DNA of 64,000 nt. Origin: Brevundimonas diminuta (GTDB lineage: Bacteria > Pseudomonadota > Alphaproteobacteria > Caulobacterales > Caulobacteraceae). The stretch is taken from NCBI RefSeq assembly GCF_022654015.1, contig NZ_CP073063.1, positions 930,001 to 994,000 on the forward strand, given 5' to 3'. Below are positions 1 through 8,889 of this stretch, piece by piece. Within the stretch, counting starts at the first letter, position 1. Every line of letters starts with the position of its first letter. The notes beneath the pieces were generated by a model that searched no databases, was not told the origin of the DNA, and saw only the letters and a list, made by a program, of their open reading frames with translations. Both the position numbers and the translations under genes were made by a program.

Positions 1-510
1 TCGACGACTGGGCTGACGCGTGCGGGCGCAGCGAACGCGAGCCGCATATTGGTCCACGCCAGCAATGACGCCGACACCCTGACCGCCACCCTGGCTGTCT
101 CGGCGATGGCGCCGGACGCCGCACATATCGTCTGCTTCTTCGATGACGCCGATAGCGCACGGCTGTTGGCGCAGCACTGTCCCAAGGTCGAGATCGTTCT
201 GTCGTCGGCGCCGGAAATGCTGGCCCGCGCCGCGCGCGATCCGGGTTCCAGCCAGGTCATCAGCGCCCTGACCAGCCACCTGGACGAAGGCGCGACCTTG
301 TTCAGCCTGAAATGGACCGGCGCGGGCCGATCGGTCGGCGACCTGACGCAGCGTTTTCTCCAGCACCGCGCGACCCTTCTGGCGCATCAGCCGGACGGCG
401 CGGATTCGCCACGCTTCAATCCCTCGCCGGAAACAGGCGTGGAACAGGGCGACCGCCTGTTCTATGTGTCGGCGGCCCGGCTGAACCAGCCGAGCCTGGC
501 CGGATCCTGA
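1..510 (+). CDS. Ion-channel/RCK family protein, C-terminal part (5' end outside window)
   Basis: The frame is open from the first base, so only the C-terminal ~169 residues are present; a TTG at 49 is probably not the true start. The pattern ILVHASNDADTLTATLAVSA, then IVCFFDDADSARLL and a later hydrophilic C-terminal region, looks like the second half of a TrkA-N/RCK nucleotide-binding domain as found behind two-TM potassium channels. Such channels regulate K+ flux across the inner membrane. The next gene (DUF2491) starts 7 bp after the stop, so it is the upstream member of a four-gene operon. The channel part is inferred from this domain and from the usual company of DUF2491/DUF350/DUF1190 genes; no membrane segment is visible here. 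Confidence 0.55.
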   Translation, partial: STTGLTRAGAANASRILVHASNDADTLTATLAVSAMAPDAAHIVCFFDDADSARLLAQHCPKVEIVLSSAPEMLARAARDPGSSQVISALTSHLDEGATLFSLKWTGAGRSVGDLTQRFLQHRATLLAHQPDGADSPRFNPSPETGVEQGDRLFYVSAARLNQPSLAGS

Positions 511-517
511 TCGTCCC

Positions 518-1165
518 ATGTTCAAGAAACTTTTCGGATCGTCGGAGAAGGCCGCGCCTGCCAATCGACTGGCGACGGTGCGCAACATCACCGTGGGCCG
601 CACCGTGTCGCTGGACCCGCTGGCCTGGCGCCGGCTGGGCGACGAGACGCACTTCACCCTGGACCGCGACGTGCTCGACATCTCGGCGCAGGGGTTGGTC
701 AGCCTGGATAGCGGCCAGTTCGTCCATCGCTTCTACACCGACGACCACGTCATGCTTCAGGCCATGAGCGACGACGAGGCCGGCCTGGAATCCTACGACT
801 TCAGCCTGTTCGTGCCCTGGACCTCGGCCTATCCGCCGGGCGAACGCGAACGCCGCATCTGGCGCGACCGCCTGTCGGCGCCGGTCTTTCACGGCGCGGC
901 CGAAGAGCTGCCCGACTATCCCCGCTTCTGGTTCGCCGAGAGCGACGCCATCCAGCCGCCCGTCACCCTGTGGGAGACGATCTGGGACGACCGCGCCGCG
1001 ACCGCGCCCTATGCCAAGATCTTCCAGACCTGCATGTTGTATGCGCGCGAGCTGGGCGGCGGGCGCGAACTGATGCTGGCGCTGGAGCAGCAGCCCGAGG
1101 GCGGCGACACCACGCACGAAATCATGATCGGCATTCCGCTGGAAATGGCCGAGTTCCGCGCCTGA
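518..1165 (+). CDS. DUF2491 family protein (YjfK-like)
   Basis: Soluble 215-residue protein without a signal peptide. Its order of blocks (N-terminal LPLAWRRLGDETHF-like segment, a DDHVMLQ segment, a conserved aromatic region SYDFSLFVPWTS, and a C-terminal YARELGGGRELML) fits the DUF2491/YjfK family. Biochemical function is unknown. In enterobacteria yjfK lies in an operon with a PspA-like gene, yjfL (DUF350), yjfM (DUF1190) and an ATP-grasp gene. Here it sits between the channel-like gene and DUF350, so an envelope- or membrane-stress role is inferred from context only. The ATG at 518 is 7 bp behind the previous stop. Confidence 0.7.
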   Translation: MFKKLFGSSEKAAPANRLATVRNITVGRTVSLDPLAWRRLGDETHFTLDRDVLDISAQGLVSLDSGQFVHRFYTDDHVMLQAMSDDEAGLESYDFSLFVPWTSAYPPGERERRIWRDRLSAPVFHGAAEELPDYPRFWFAESDAIQPPVTLWETIWDDRAATAPYAKIFQTCMLYARELGGGRELMLALEQQPEGGDTTHEIMIGIPLEMAEFRA

Positions 1166-1191
1166 GCGCGCAATCCGAGGGGGCAAGACCG

Positions 1192-1605
1192 ATGTTCGAC
1201 TGGTTCATTTTTCAGCAGGGGGCGATCGCTTTCCTGATCGCCTTCGCCATGGCGGGCGCCTTCACCCTGGCCTTCAAGCTGATCTACCAGTGGGTCACGC
1301 CGTATCATGAACATACGCTGATCCGTGAGGGGAACACGGCCGCCGCCATCGCGCTCGGGGGCGCCCTGATCGGCTATGTCCTGCCTCTGGCTTCGGCCCT
1401 GTCGCACACCGTCAGCCTGATGGAGTTCGCGGCCTGGGCGCTGCTGGCCGGCGTGATCCAGATCGTGGTTTTCGTCGCCATCAGCCGCATGGCCTTCCGC
1501 AATCTGGTCGTCCGCATCGAGGCGGGCGAGATCGCCGCGGCCGTCTATCTGGCTTCCATTTCCATCTGCGTCGGCCTGCTCAACGCCGCCTGCATGACGT
1601 CGTGA
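1192..1605 (+). CDS. DUF350 family membrane protein (YjfL-like)
   Basis: Protein of 137 residues with about four predicted membrane helices: residues ~8-28, 48-70, 75-98 and 112-134. The signature includes HTLIREGNTAAAIALGGALIGYVLPL, of which REGNTAAAIALGG is typical of DUF350. The ATG at 1192 is preceded by a GAGGGGGCA Shine-Dalgarno-like stretch. It follows DUF2491 by 26 bp and overlaps the next gene, which supports cotranscription. DUF350 proteins are inner-membrane proteins of unknown activity that recur with PspA-like, DUF2491 and DUF1190 genes. Confidence 0.75.
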   Translation: MFDWFIFQQGAIAFLIAFAMAGAFTLAFKLIYQWVTPYHEHTLIREGNTAAAIALGGALIGYVLPLASALSHTVSLMEFAAWALLAGVIQIVVFVAISRMAFRNLVVRIEAGEIAAAVYLASISICVGLLNAACMTS

Positions 1606-2222
1606 CCGCCATGACCGATCCCAAGGACCTGCCCAAGACCGAGACGATGCGCCGGCTGAAACGCTCGCGCGTCCTGCACGTCAGCAGCCTGATGGCGACC
1701 GCCAGCTTCTCGCTGGCCGCCTGCGGCTCGCCCCAGCGCGTGCCGGCGCCCGAGCCCGAGCCGACCCTGGCCTATCAGTCGCTGGACGAGTGCAAGGCCG
1801 CCAACGACATTCCCGACACCGAATGCGACGCGGCCCTGGCCAAGGCTCAGCAGGAGGCCGCCAAGACCGCGCCGCGCTACGCCACCCGCGAGGAGTGCGA
1901 GGGCCAGTGGGGACCGTCGCAGTGCCAGCCGAACAACAACGGCGGCTCCTTCTTCAGCCCGCTGCTGACCGGCTTCATCGTCGGCCAGCTGCTGAACGGC
2001 GGCTATCGCGGCGGCGGACCGCTGTATCGTGACCGCGAGGGGCGACTGTCGAACGGCTACGGCGGCGGCTACGCCTACCGCGACTATCGCACCGGCAAGA
2101 CCCTGACCAATGCGCGCGAGCATGGCGACGTCGCCCGTCAGGCCCCGACCCGCGTCCAGAGCCGCACCACCGTCGTCTCGCGCGGCGGCTTCGGCGGCGG
2201 CGGCCGGGGCTACGGCGGCTGA
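1602..2222 (+). CDS. DUF1190 family lipoprotein-like protein (YgiB/YjfM-like)
   Basis: About 206 residues. The N-terminus has basic residues (RRLKRSR) and a hydrophobic stretch ending SFSLAACGS, a plausible lipobox with Cys near residue 40. The middle has cysteine-containing repeats, YQSLDECKAANDIPDTEC and YATREECEGQWGPSQC, followed by a Gly/Tyr-rich tail. This Cys-pair plus Gly-rich architecture is typical of DUF1190 (YgiB/YjfM). A GTG at 1602 overlaps the upstream stop, which suggests coupling; an ATG at 1611 is the alternative start. The last gene of the operon: no glutathionylspermidine-synthase-like ATP-grasp gene follows, unlike in many yjf-type operons. Confidence 0.7.
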   Translation: MTAMTDPKDLPKTETMRRLKRSRVLHVSSLMATASFSLAACGSPQRVPAPEPEPTLAYQSLDECKAANDIPDTECDAALAKAQQEAAKTAPRYATREECEGQWGPSQCQPNNNGGSFFSPLLTGFIVGQLLNGGYRGGGPLYRDREGRLSNGYGGGYAYRDYRTGKTLTNAREHGDVARQAPTRVQSRTTVVSRGGFGGGGRGYGG

Positions 2223-2302
2223 TACAGTTCTGGCGCCGGGCGCCGGTCTTCCCCTAATAGGGATCGCCTCACGCTTCACGACAGACCGGACCGCCCCGCC
2301 TC

Positions 2303-3274
2303 ATGACCGCATCGCCGCCCCCGAACGGAGGCCTGGACGTCGAAAGCTGGGGCGACCCCGAGGATCCCATCGTCCTGCTGATCGGCGCGCCCGGGCGTCT
2401 GTCCGGCGACTGGCGCCGGTCGGTGCGCGCGCTGGTAGACGCCGGCCGACATGTCATGCTGAAGGCGGACTTCGACGCGGCGGACGACGGCTCGGCCGCC
2501 TTGCGCGGACTGCTGACCGAGCTTCCCTCCCGCCCGGCCATCGTCTGTTCCGACACGACGCTGGACGCTGTCATCCCTGCGCTCTCTGTCACCGGCCCGG
2601 CCCTGGCCAGCTGTCTGGTGGTCGTCGCCGAAGGGCAGGGGGCTGTCTCGCCCGAGCTTGAGGCGCAGTTGGCCGGCGTCCCGATCCAGACGATCACGCA
2701 CGCCGAGGCGCCAGACGCGGTGGAGGCCGTAAACGCCGCACTCCTGGGCTTCCTTGAACGCCACGCCCCGCGCGACGCCCTGTATTATCAGGCCGGCTCG
2801 GACCCCCGCACCCTGCGCGACGCCCTGGGCTGTTTCGCCACCGGGGTGACGGTGGTCACGACCCTGGACGAGGCCGGACAGCCCGTCGGCCTGACCGCCA
2901 ACTCCTTCTCCTCGGTGTCGCTGGATCCGCCGTTGATCCTGTTCTGCCTGGCCCGTTCGTCCACCAACGTCGACCGTTTCCGCCGGGCGGAACATTTCGC
3001 CATCAACGTCCTGCATATCGGCCAGCAGCCGACCTCCGGCGTCTTCGCCCGGTCCCAGGCCGACCGCTTCCAGGACGTGGCGTGGGAGACCTGGGACACC
3101 GGCGCGCCCATCCTGTCGGGCGCCCTGGCCAGTTTCGAATGCGGGACCGAACAGATCGTCGAGGCCGGCGATCATCTGGTCATCATCGGCCGGGTCCGGC
3201 GCGCCCGGTTCGAACCGCGCCGCGATCCGCTGCTCTATTTCCGGGGCAAGTATCGGCGGCTGCACTTTTCCTGA
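2303..3274 (+). CDS. Fusion: degenerate alpha/beta-hydrolase-like N-domain + flavin reductase domain
   Basis: 323 residues. Residues ~8-155 look like a truncated alpha/beta hydrolase core (ESWGDPEDPIVLLIGAP, later strand/helix pattern), but no GxSxG nucleophile elbow is present. Residues ~160-323 are a flavin reductase-like FMN-binding domain: FATGVTVVTT, GLTANSFSSVSLDPP, LFCLARSS, FAINVL, and C-terminal YFRGKYRRL. Such domains reduce FMN/FAD with NAD(P)H and often serve two-component monooxygenases. No oxygenase partner lies next to it; a thiolase follows by 47 bp. The flavin reductase call is firm. The hydrolase-like origin of the N-domain and any substrate are inference. Confidence 0.7.
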   Translation: MTASPPPNGGLDVESWGDPEDPIVLLIGAPGRLSGDWRRSVRALVDAGRHVMLKADFDAADDGSAALRGLLTELPSRPAIVCSDTTLDAVIPALSVTGPALASCLVVVAEGQGAVSPELEAQLAGVPIQTITHAEAPDAVEAVNAALLGFLERHAPRDALYYQAGSDPRTLRDALGCFATGVTVVTTLDEAGQPVGLTANSFSSVSLDPPLILFCLARSSTNVDRFRRAEHFAINVLHIGQQPTSGVFARSQADRFQDVAWETWDTGAPILSGALASFECGTEQIVEAGDHLVIIGRVRRARFEPRRDPLLYFRGKYRRLHFS

Positions 3275-3321
3275 CCGGCCGGGATCGCTATCTCTCGCCC
3301 GAAATAGAGGAAGCCCTCCCC

Positions 3322-4518
3322 ATGTCCGCGACCCCATCCGCCGATCCCGTCGTCATCGTCTCCTACGCCCGCACCCCGATGGGCGGTTTCCAGGGCGCGC
3401 TGTCCGACGCCAAGTCCACCGACCTGGGCGCCGTCGCGGTCAAGGCGGCGCTGGATCGCGCGGGCCTGGATCCGCAGAAGGTCGAGCAGATCATCATGGG
3501 TTGCGTCCTGCCTGCGGGCCTGGGTCAGGCCCCGGCGCGTCAGGCGGGCATGGGCGCAGGCCTGCCTGTCTCGACCGAGGCGACGACCATCAACAAGATG
3601 TGCGGTTCGGGCATGCAGGCGGCCATGATGGCGCACGATGCGCTGGCCGCTGGTTCGGCCGACGTGATCGTGGCGGGCGGCATGGAGTCCATGACCAACG
3701 CCCCGTATCTGATGCAGAAGCACCGGGGCGGCGCGCGCATCGGACACGACGTCATTTCCGACAGCATGTATCTGGACGGGCTGGAGGACGCCTACACCCC
3801 CGGCAAGCTGATGGGTCAGTTCGCCGAGGACACGGCCAAAGACTATCAGTTCACCCGTGAGCAGCAGGACGCCTACGCCATCGAGAGCGCCGGCCGGGCC
3901 AAGCGGGCCCAGGAAACGGGCGCCTTCGACGCCGAGATCGCCTCGGTCGAGGTCAAGACCCGCAAAGGGCCCGTCACCGTCGACCGCGACGAACAGCCGA
4001 CCAAGTCCGACCCGTCCAAGATCCCCAATCTGAAGCCCGCCTTCGGCAAGGACGGCACGATCACCGCGGCTTCCGCCGCCTCGATCTCGGACGGCGCCGC
4101 CGCCATGGTCATGATGCGCCAGTCGACGGCACAGGCCCTGGGCCTGACGCCGATCGCCCGCGTGGTCAGCCAGGCCGCCCACGCCCACGAGCCGCACCTG
4201 TTCACCACCGCCCCGGTCTTCGCTCTGCAAAAGGCGCTGAAGAAGGCGGGTTGGAGCGCCGACGACGTGGATCTGTGGGAGGTTAACGAGGCCTTCGCTA
4301 TCGTGCCGATGATCGCCATGCAGGAACTCGGCATCCCCCACGACAAGATCAACGTCAACGGCGGCGCCTGCGCCCTGGGCCACCCGCTTGGAGCTTCAGG
4401 AGCACGCGTCCTGACCACCCTGCTCTCGGCCCTGAAAGCCCACGGCAAGACCCGCGGCATGGCCGCCCTGTGCATCGGCGGCGGCGAAGCCACGGCCATG
4501 GGCGTGGAGTTGGTTTAG
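3322..4518 (+). CDS. Acetyl-CoA C-acetyltransferase (thiolase)
   Basis: 398 residues, the usual length for a homotetrameric biosynthetic thiolase. It catalyses reversible Claisen condensation of two acetyl-CoA to acetoacetyl-CoA. The nucleophile Cys94 is in NKMCGSGMQA, the HPLGASGAR motif supplies the catalytic His, and CIGGGEA near the C-terminus holds the second Cys. The ATG at 3322 is chosen over the longer frame because the thiolase domain starts at once (VVIVSYARTPMGGF). It could serve PHB synthesis, isoleucine or fatty-acid breakdown; no phaB neighbour is seen. Confidence 0.93.
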   Translation: MSATPSADPVVIVSYARTPMGGFQGALSDAKSTDLGAVAVKAALDRAGLDPQKVEQIIMGCVLPAGLGQAPARQAGMGAGLPVSTEATTINKMCGSGMQAAMMAHDALAAGSADVIVAGGMESMTNAPYLMQKHRGGARIGHDVISDSMYLDGLEDAYTPGKLMGQFAEDTAKDYQFTREQQDAYAIESAGRAKRAQETGAFDAEIASVEVKTRKGPVTVDRDEQPTKSDPSKIPNLKPAFGKDGTITAASAASISDGAAAMVMMRQSTAQALGLTPIARVVSQAAHAHEPHLFTTAPVFALQKALKKAGWSADDVDLWEVNEAFAIVPMIAMQELGIPHDKINVNGGACALGHPLGASGARVLTTLLSALKAHGKTRGMAALCIGGGEATAMGVELV

Positions 4519-4600
4519 GCCTGGCGTGTTGTGTTGAGCGAACGCTGCGAGCGTCCTCTTCGGGTAGCCAGCATATCTTTTCGCTAGAGGCCTGCTTGCG

Positions 4601-5176
4601 TTAGGAGCGGCCAATCGTGAATGAAATGACGGTTTCGTCGCCGTTCTCGTGAAACGCGATGTCGCGCCCAATCACCTGACGACGATTGCCACAGTCAAGC
4701 AGTTGCCAACTGGCGGTCGCGGGCTTGCCAATGGCCGAAGGCCATCGTGCGTATGGCAGATTTTGAGGCGAAGTGAGCGCATCGCAGGGCCGTAGCAAAG
4801 CGGATTCGATAGCCGACCTGATCTCTGGGTCTCTAAATAATGCGCTGCTCAATGTGAGCCGGATGCAAAGCTCCAGTTCGCGGCAGTCTTGATTGTCGCC
4901 TGGACCGAGCAGCGCGCATCCCCGCTGCTGCGACAAGAACTGCTGGAGCGTGTCCTCCGCGCAAAGGCCAGACTTGCCGATCGTATAGGCCTTGTCGCCG
5001 AAGGCTTCATAGGAGCCCTTTCCCAGCTCTGTCCGGATGACTGCTTCCGTTGCCGCCGCCCGGAATGCGTCGCCATAAGGAGCGGGATCGTACCCGATCA
5101 AAGGCGGCCCTTTCGGAAATGGAGCGCATCCGGCGAGCGCGAGGAGACCGAGGGCGAGAAGAGATCGGAAGCTCAT
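4601..5176 (-). CDS. Small secreted lipoprotein, function unknown
   Basis: About 191 residues from the ATG near 5176, chosen because it gives a clean lipoprotein signal, MSFRSLLALGLLALAGCAPF, with lipobox LAGC. A longer reading back to 5302 would add a basic leader and overlap the 3' end of the kinase gene upstream. The mature protein has several Cys residues that could form disulfides (GLCAEDTL, RGCALLG, DCRELELCIR, RPCDAL, LLDCGN). No known domain is recognised. Base composition is less GC-rich than its neighbours. It lies on the same strand just downstream of the PleC-like kinase gene. Confidence 0.6.
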   Translation of the reverse strand: MSFRSLLALGLLALAGCAPFPKGPPLIGYDPAPYGDAFRAAATEAVIRTELGKGSYEAFGDKAYTIGKSGLCAEDTLQQFLSQQRGCALLGPGDNQDCRELELCIRLTLSSALFRDPEIRSAIESALLRPCDALTSPQNLPYARWPSAIGKPATASWQLLDCGNRRQVIGRDIAFHENGDETVISFTIGRS

Positions 5177-5298
5177 GGATGCACTCTGATCGGGCCGCCG
5201 AAAAAGCTCAACAGTTCGCGCTCGCAGCCTACGGCAGAAGGTTTCGGATAGGCCGAAAAGCGCAGCAGCTTTTCGGCTGGCCAATATATGCCAAAGTC

Positions 5299-7701
5299 TC
5301 AAGCCGCGAACGCCGCCCGGATCGGCTGCACCGTCTGGTTTGGCCGCTTCACCGGCAGGTCGAAGCTGACGACCGTGCCGACGCCTGGCTGGCTTTCCAT
5401 GCTCAGCTGGCCGCCGTGCATTTCAATCAGGGACTTGGTCAAGGCCAGGCCCAGGCCGGTGCCTTGAGTGGTCTTGGAATGCTGGCCCTCGACCTGTTCG
5501 AACGGGCGGGCGAGGCGGACCAGGTCCTCGGGCGCGATGCCGATGCCGGTGTCGGCGCAGGCGACGCGAACGCGGTCCTCGCCCTGCGCGCCCACGAAGG
5601 GTTTCAGCGACACGACGATGGAGCCGCCCTCGGGCGTGAACTTCACGGCGTTCGAGATCAGGTTCAGCATCACCTGTTTGACGCCGCGCTGATCGGCCTC
5701 GATGTCGGGCAGGTCGCCGGCCTCGACCGCGATCTTCAGTCCCGCTTCCTGCACCTTGCCGCGCATCAGCCGCACGGCGTCCTCGCACACCTCGCGCAAG
5801 GACACCGGCTCATAGTGCAGGGTCATCTTGCCGGCCTCGATCTTGGCCATGTCCAACACGTCGTTGATCAGGCTGAGCAGGTGTTGGCCGGACTTCAGGA
5901 TGTCGCCGGCGTAGCCCTTGTATTTCTCGTTCAGCGGCCCGAACAGCTCGCTGGCCATGATCTCCGAGAAGCCGTTGATGGCGTTCAGCGGCGTACGCAG
6001 CTCATGGCTCATATTGGCCAGGAACTCGGACTTGGCCTGGTTGGCGGCCTCGGCCCGGGTCATGGCGACCTCGTATTTGCGCGCCAGCAGAGACAGCTTC
6101 TCCTGGCTGGATTCCAGCTGATCGACGGTCGCGCGCAGATCGTCGGCGGCGCGGCGGCGCTCGGCCTCCTGGCGTTTTATGGCCGTGATGTCGGCGGCGG
6201 TGACGACCGAGCCGCCTTCGGAGGTGAACCGTTCGGACAGTTGCAGCCAGCGCCCGTCGTTCAGCTCGACTTCGCGCAGGCCCGCACGACCGCTGGCCGG
6301 ACGATGCTCGGCCTTGATGGCCAGGCCGGCGATCCGGTTCAGCTCGTCCTTCATCGCGCCGCGCCGCACCACGCCGTGGTCGAAGCCGAAGGCGTCCTCG
6401 AAGGCCTGGTTCCACAGGATCAGCCGCCCCTGACGGTCGAACAGGACGAAGGCCTCGGAGATGCTTTCCACCCCATCGCGCAGTCGGCTTTCGGCGGCTT
6501 GGGCGGCGGCGCGGGCGCGGCGGGCCTCGGTGATGTCCAGCGCCACGCCCAGGATGGCGGAAAAGCCCGTGTCGCCGCGCTCGCCGCGCGCCTGGCCGCG
6601 CGCGTCGATCCAGCGCGCCCGTCCGTCCGGTCCCGCCACCGGGAAGGTGATCTCGAAGGCGCCATAGGCCGCCGCCTGGCGCAGGGCGTGGCGGAAATCT
6701 TCCTGAAAGCGCGGATGGACGCGGCCGATCACATCCTCAGCGTCGGTGACCCCGCCGCGCGAGAAGCCCAGCAGCGCGGCCATATAGTCCGACAGCGACA
6801 CCTCGCCCTTGGCCAGATCCCACTCCCACACCCCGCACCGCGCGGCTTCCACGGCGATGCGGAACCGCTTTTCGGTCGCCACCCTTTCGCGGTGCTGGCG
6901 CGTCTGGCGCAGGCCATAGAGGACGAACAGGACCACGACCCCAACTCCCAGCAGCAGCGGCGCGAGCACCACCCAGGCGTCGTCGAAGAAAGAGGCGGTC
7001 GTCCCCTCCGAGATCGCGACCACATAGGGGCCGCCCGTGCGGGCCTGAGCGGCCGCCGCGAGGCCACGCTGGCCCCCCAGCGTCACGGCGCGCGGTTCGG
7101 CCTGGCCGACCAGGGCTGAGGCATCGACGCCGATCAGGGTGCGGATGGGTTGGCCGATCTCGGCGGCGCGCGCGGAGGCCAGCACCACGCCGCCCGCCGA
7201 CACGATCCGCGTCTCGCCGCCTTCCGGCAGGACCGGGGCGATCCCCGCCTCCAGCCTCAGGCCGTCAACATTGGCCTGGCCGGCGACGACCGACCCTTCG
7301 CCCTTGGCGGCCTGGACCGTTTCGCCGGGGCCGACCAGGGTGAAGGCGACCTTGGGCGCGGCGGCCTGCGCGGCCTCGACGACCTCTATGGGGGCGCGCT
7401 TGGCGGCGATGGCGGTGCGACCGGCGGCCAGGCCCGTTTCGGCCGACTGAATCAGCACGGCGGTCTGGCTGGCGACCAGCTCGGCGTTCAGCTTCAGGTT
7501 TTCGGCTTCCAGGCGGCTGATTTCGCGGGTCGGCCGGCTGAACTCACGCGATGCCATCAGGGCATAGGCGGCCGCGATCAGCGCCAGGACCAGGACGGCG
7601 ATCCGCAACCAGGCGGGCGCGCCGGCGGCGCGGTCGGAGGCGCGACGCCCCGACCGATTTTCCCGCCGCTCCTCGTCCCGCAAGCCCCGACCCTCCGACA
7701 A
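5299..7701 (-). CDS. pleC: PAS-domain sensor histidine kinase, PleC-like
   Basis: 800 residues. A membrane segment at ~30-50, an extracytoplasmic domain to ~255, a second membrane segment ~258-280, then two PAS domains (~290-410 and ~415-525), a coiled coil, HisKA with [19 protein letters not shown] (phospho-acceptor His566), and HATPase_c with N box ([13 protein letters not shown]), G1 (DTGIGIA) and G2 ([11 protein letters not shown]). The H-box region with [20 protein letters not shown] is characteristic of the DivJ/PleC/PdhS kinases that act on DivK/PleD in alphaproteobacteria. PleC acts as a DivK phosphatase/kinase at a cell pole. Assignment to PleC rather than another PdhS member rests on the two-TM periplasmic-domain layout and is moderate. 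Confidence 0.6.
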   Translation of the reverse strand: MSEGRGLRDEERRENRSGRRASDRAAGAPAWLRIAVLVLALIAAAYALMASREFSRPTREISRLEAENLKLNAELVASQTAVLIQSAETGLAAGRTAIAAKRAPIEVVEAAQAAAPKVAFTLVGPGETVQAAKGEGSVVAGQANVDGLRLEAGIAPVLPEGGETRIVSAGGVVLASARAAEIGQPIRTLIGVDASALVGQAEPRAVTLGGQRGLAAAAQARTGGPYVVAISEGTTASFFDDAWVVLAPLLLGVGVVVLFVLYGLRQTRQHRERVATEKRFRIAVEAARCGVWEWDLAKGEVSLSDYMAALLGFSRGGVTDAEDVIGRVHPRFQEDFRHALRQAAAYGAFEITFPVAGPDGRARWIDARGQARGERGDTGFSAILGVALDITEARRARAAAQAAESRLRDGVESISEAFVLFDRQGRLILWNQAFEDAFGFDHGVVRRGAMKDELNRIAGLAIKAEHRPASGRAGLREVELNDGRWLQLSERFTSEGGSVVTAADITAIKRQEAERRRAADDLRATVDQLESSQEKLSLLARKYEVAMTRAEAANQAKSEFLANMSHELRTPLNAINGFSEIMASELFGPLNEKYKGYAGDILKSGQHLLSLINDVLDMAKIEAGKMTLHYEPVSLREVCEDAVRLMRGKVQEAGLKIAVEAGDLPDIEADQRGVKQVMLNLISNAVKFTPEGGSIVVSLKPFVGAQGEDRVRVACADTGIGIAPEDLVRLARPFEQVEGQHSKTTQGTGLGLALTKSLIEMHGGQLSMESQPGVGTVVSFDLPVKRPNQTVQPIRAAFAA

Positions 7702-7773
7702 ACACTTCGTTGCCGGAATCTAGGCTGCGTCGCGGATTCGTGTCGAGGCTCGGCGCGCGCTTTTAACGGGTTT

Positions 7774-8343
7774 TTAAGCGGCGGCGACCGGCGACAACAG
7801 GCGGTCAGGCGCGGGCTCCAGCACCCGCGTGACCCCGTGCAGCGTATCGCGCGCCTGTCGGGCCAGGGTCAGGACGGCCGGCGGCGCATCGTCGGGCGTC
7901 TCGGCGACCAGATCCACCAGATCCTGGGCCAGGCGCATCAGTTGGGGCGCGGCGGCGATCAGGCGGGCCTGAAACTCGATCTGCTGGGGATCACGATCGT
8001 ATTCGGCGCCCGGCACGCGCCAACCGCCCCAGTCCGCCCGATCGGTCACGACGACCGGATAGGTGCCGGGGTGGGGGTGATGCAGGCAATCCTCGGGCAG
8101 TTGCCACTTGTTGCGCGCGCGCAGCAGCCGCCAGTCGCCCAACCCCTGATCCGAGGCCGGATCGTCGGTCGCCAGCAACAGTTCGTTGGCGGTGAACTCG
8201 CGCCCCAGACCGACGTCATAGGTGACGCGCACGGGCTCTTCGAACCCCTTGGCCCAGACGGGCTGGACCTGTTCGATGAAAGCCCAGGCGCCGACGCACT
8301 CGACCCAGACCTTCTGACCCTTCTGGAACTGTGCGCGCGCCAT
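7774..8343 (-). CDS. Conserved hypothetical protein with N-terminal SH3-like basic segment
   Basis: 189 residues from ATG 8343 (a start at 8373 is less likely). The N-terminus ARAQFQKGQKVWVECVGAWAFIEQVQPVWAKGF, continuing into VRVTYDVGLGREFTANELL, reads as a small beta-rich module of SH3/Tudor-like pattern. The C-terminal half is helical (LIAAAPQLMRLAQDLVDLVAE). No signal peptide or membrane segment. It sits between the CBS gene and the kinase gene on the same strand. I do not recognise a characterised family. Confidence 0.6.
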   Translation of the reverse strand: MARAQFQKGQKVWVECVGAWAFIEQVQPVWAKGFEEPVRVTYDVGLGREFTANELLLATDDPASDQGLGDWRLLRARNKWQLPEDCLHHPHPGTYPVVVTDRADWGGWRVPGAEYDRDPQQIEFQARLIAAAPQLMRLAQDLVDLVAETPDDAPPAVLTLARQARDTLHGVTRVLEPAPDRLLSPVAAA

Positions 8344-8420
8344 GCCATCCTCCGATATTCGAAGGAACAGCATGAACGACGATCCTTGACGCCCGGTGTC
8401 GGGGCGCGGTTACGCAGGTC

Positions 8421-8828
8421 TTAACGCGAGATGCTTTCCAGCGTCTCGCCGGCGTATTTCTCTTTCACGCGGGTCGACAGGTCGCCCAGCGATACGACGC
8501 CGACCACGCGGCCATGCTTGTCCACCACCGGCGCGCGGCGGATCTGCTTGGCGCCCATCAGATCCAGCACGACCTTCAGGTCGTCGCTGTCCAGCACTGT
8601 TTGCGGATCGCGGGTGATGAACTCCACCACAGAGGCGCTCGAGGCGGCGCCCGTCGCCAGGGCGCGCACCACGATGTCGCGGTCGGTGATGGTGCCGATC
8701 AGCTGATCGCCGTCCGCCACGGGCACGAAGCCAAAGCCGCCCTTGGCCATGCGGCTGGCCACGTCCTGGATGGTGTCGGCGGGGCGGGCCAGATGCACGT
8801 CCCTGGTCATCACATCGCGGATCTTCAT
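8421..8828 (-). CDS. CBS domain-pair protein
   Basis: 135 residues made of two CBS motifs: residues ~1-60 (MKIRDVMTRDVHLARPADT ... GTITDRDIV) and ~70-130 (MGAKQIRRAPVVDKHGRVVG ... VSLGDLS). Stand-alone CBS pairs bind adenine nucleotides (AMP, ATP, SAM, NADH) and act as energy or redox sensors. This pattern with DVMTRDV and ITDRDIVVRAL is the common single-module family. The ATG at 8828 directly begins the first CBS. The ligand is not predictable from sequence. Confidence 0.88.
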   Translation of the reverse strand: MKIRDVMTRDVHLARPADTIQDVASRMAKGGFGFVPVADGDQLIGTITDRDIVVRALATGAASSASVVEFITRDPQTVLDSDDLKVVLDLMGAKQIRRAPVVDKHGRVVGVVSLGDLSTRVKEKYAGETLESISR

Positions 8829-8889
8829 GGCGGGTTTCCTTGGTTGAAGCGTTGCGCTGGAAAACCCGCCGCGAGCGTGGCGGTTCCGG

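Noticed and set aside
5050..7119. 689-codon plus-strand frame opposite the PleC-like kinase
   Set aside because: Antisense to intact kinase domains, no start signal and Leu/Gly/Arg-rich nonsense translation.
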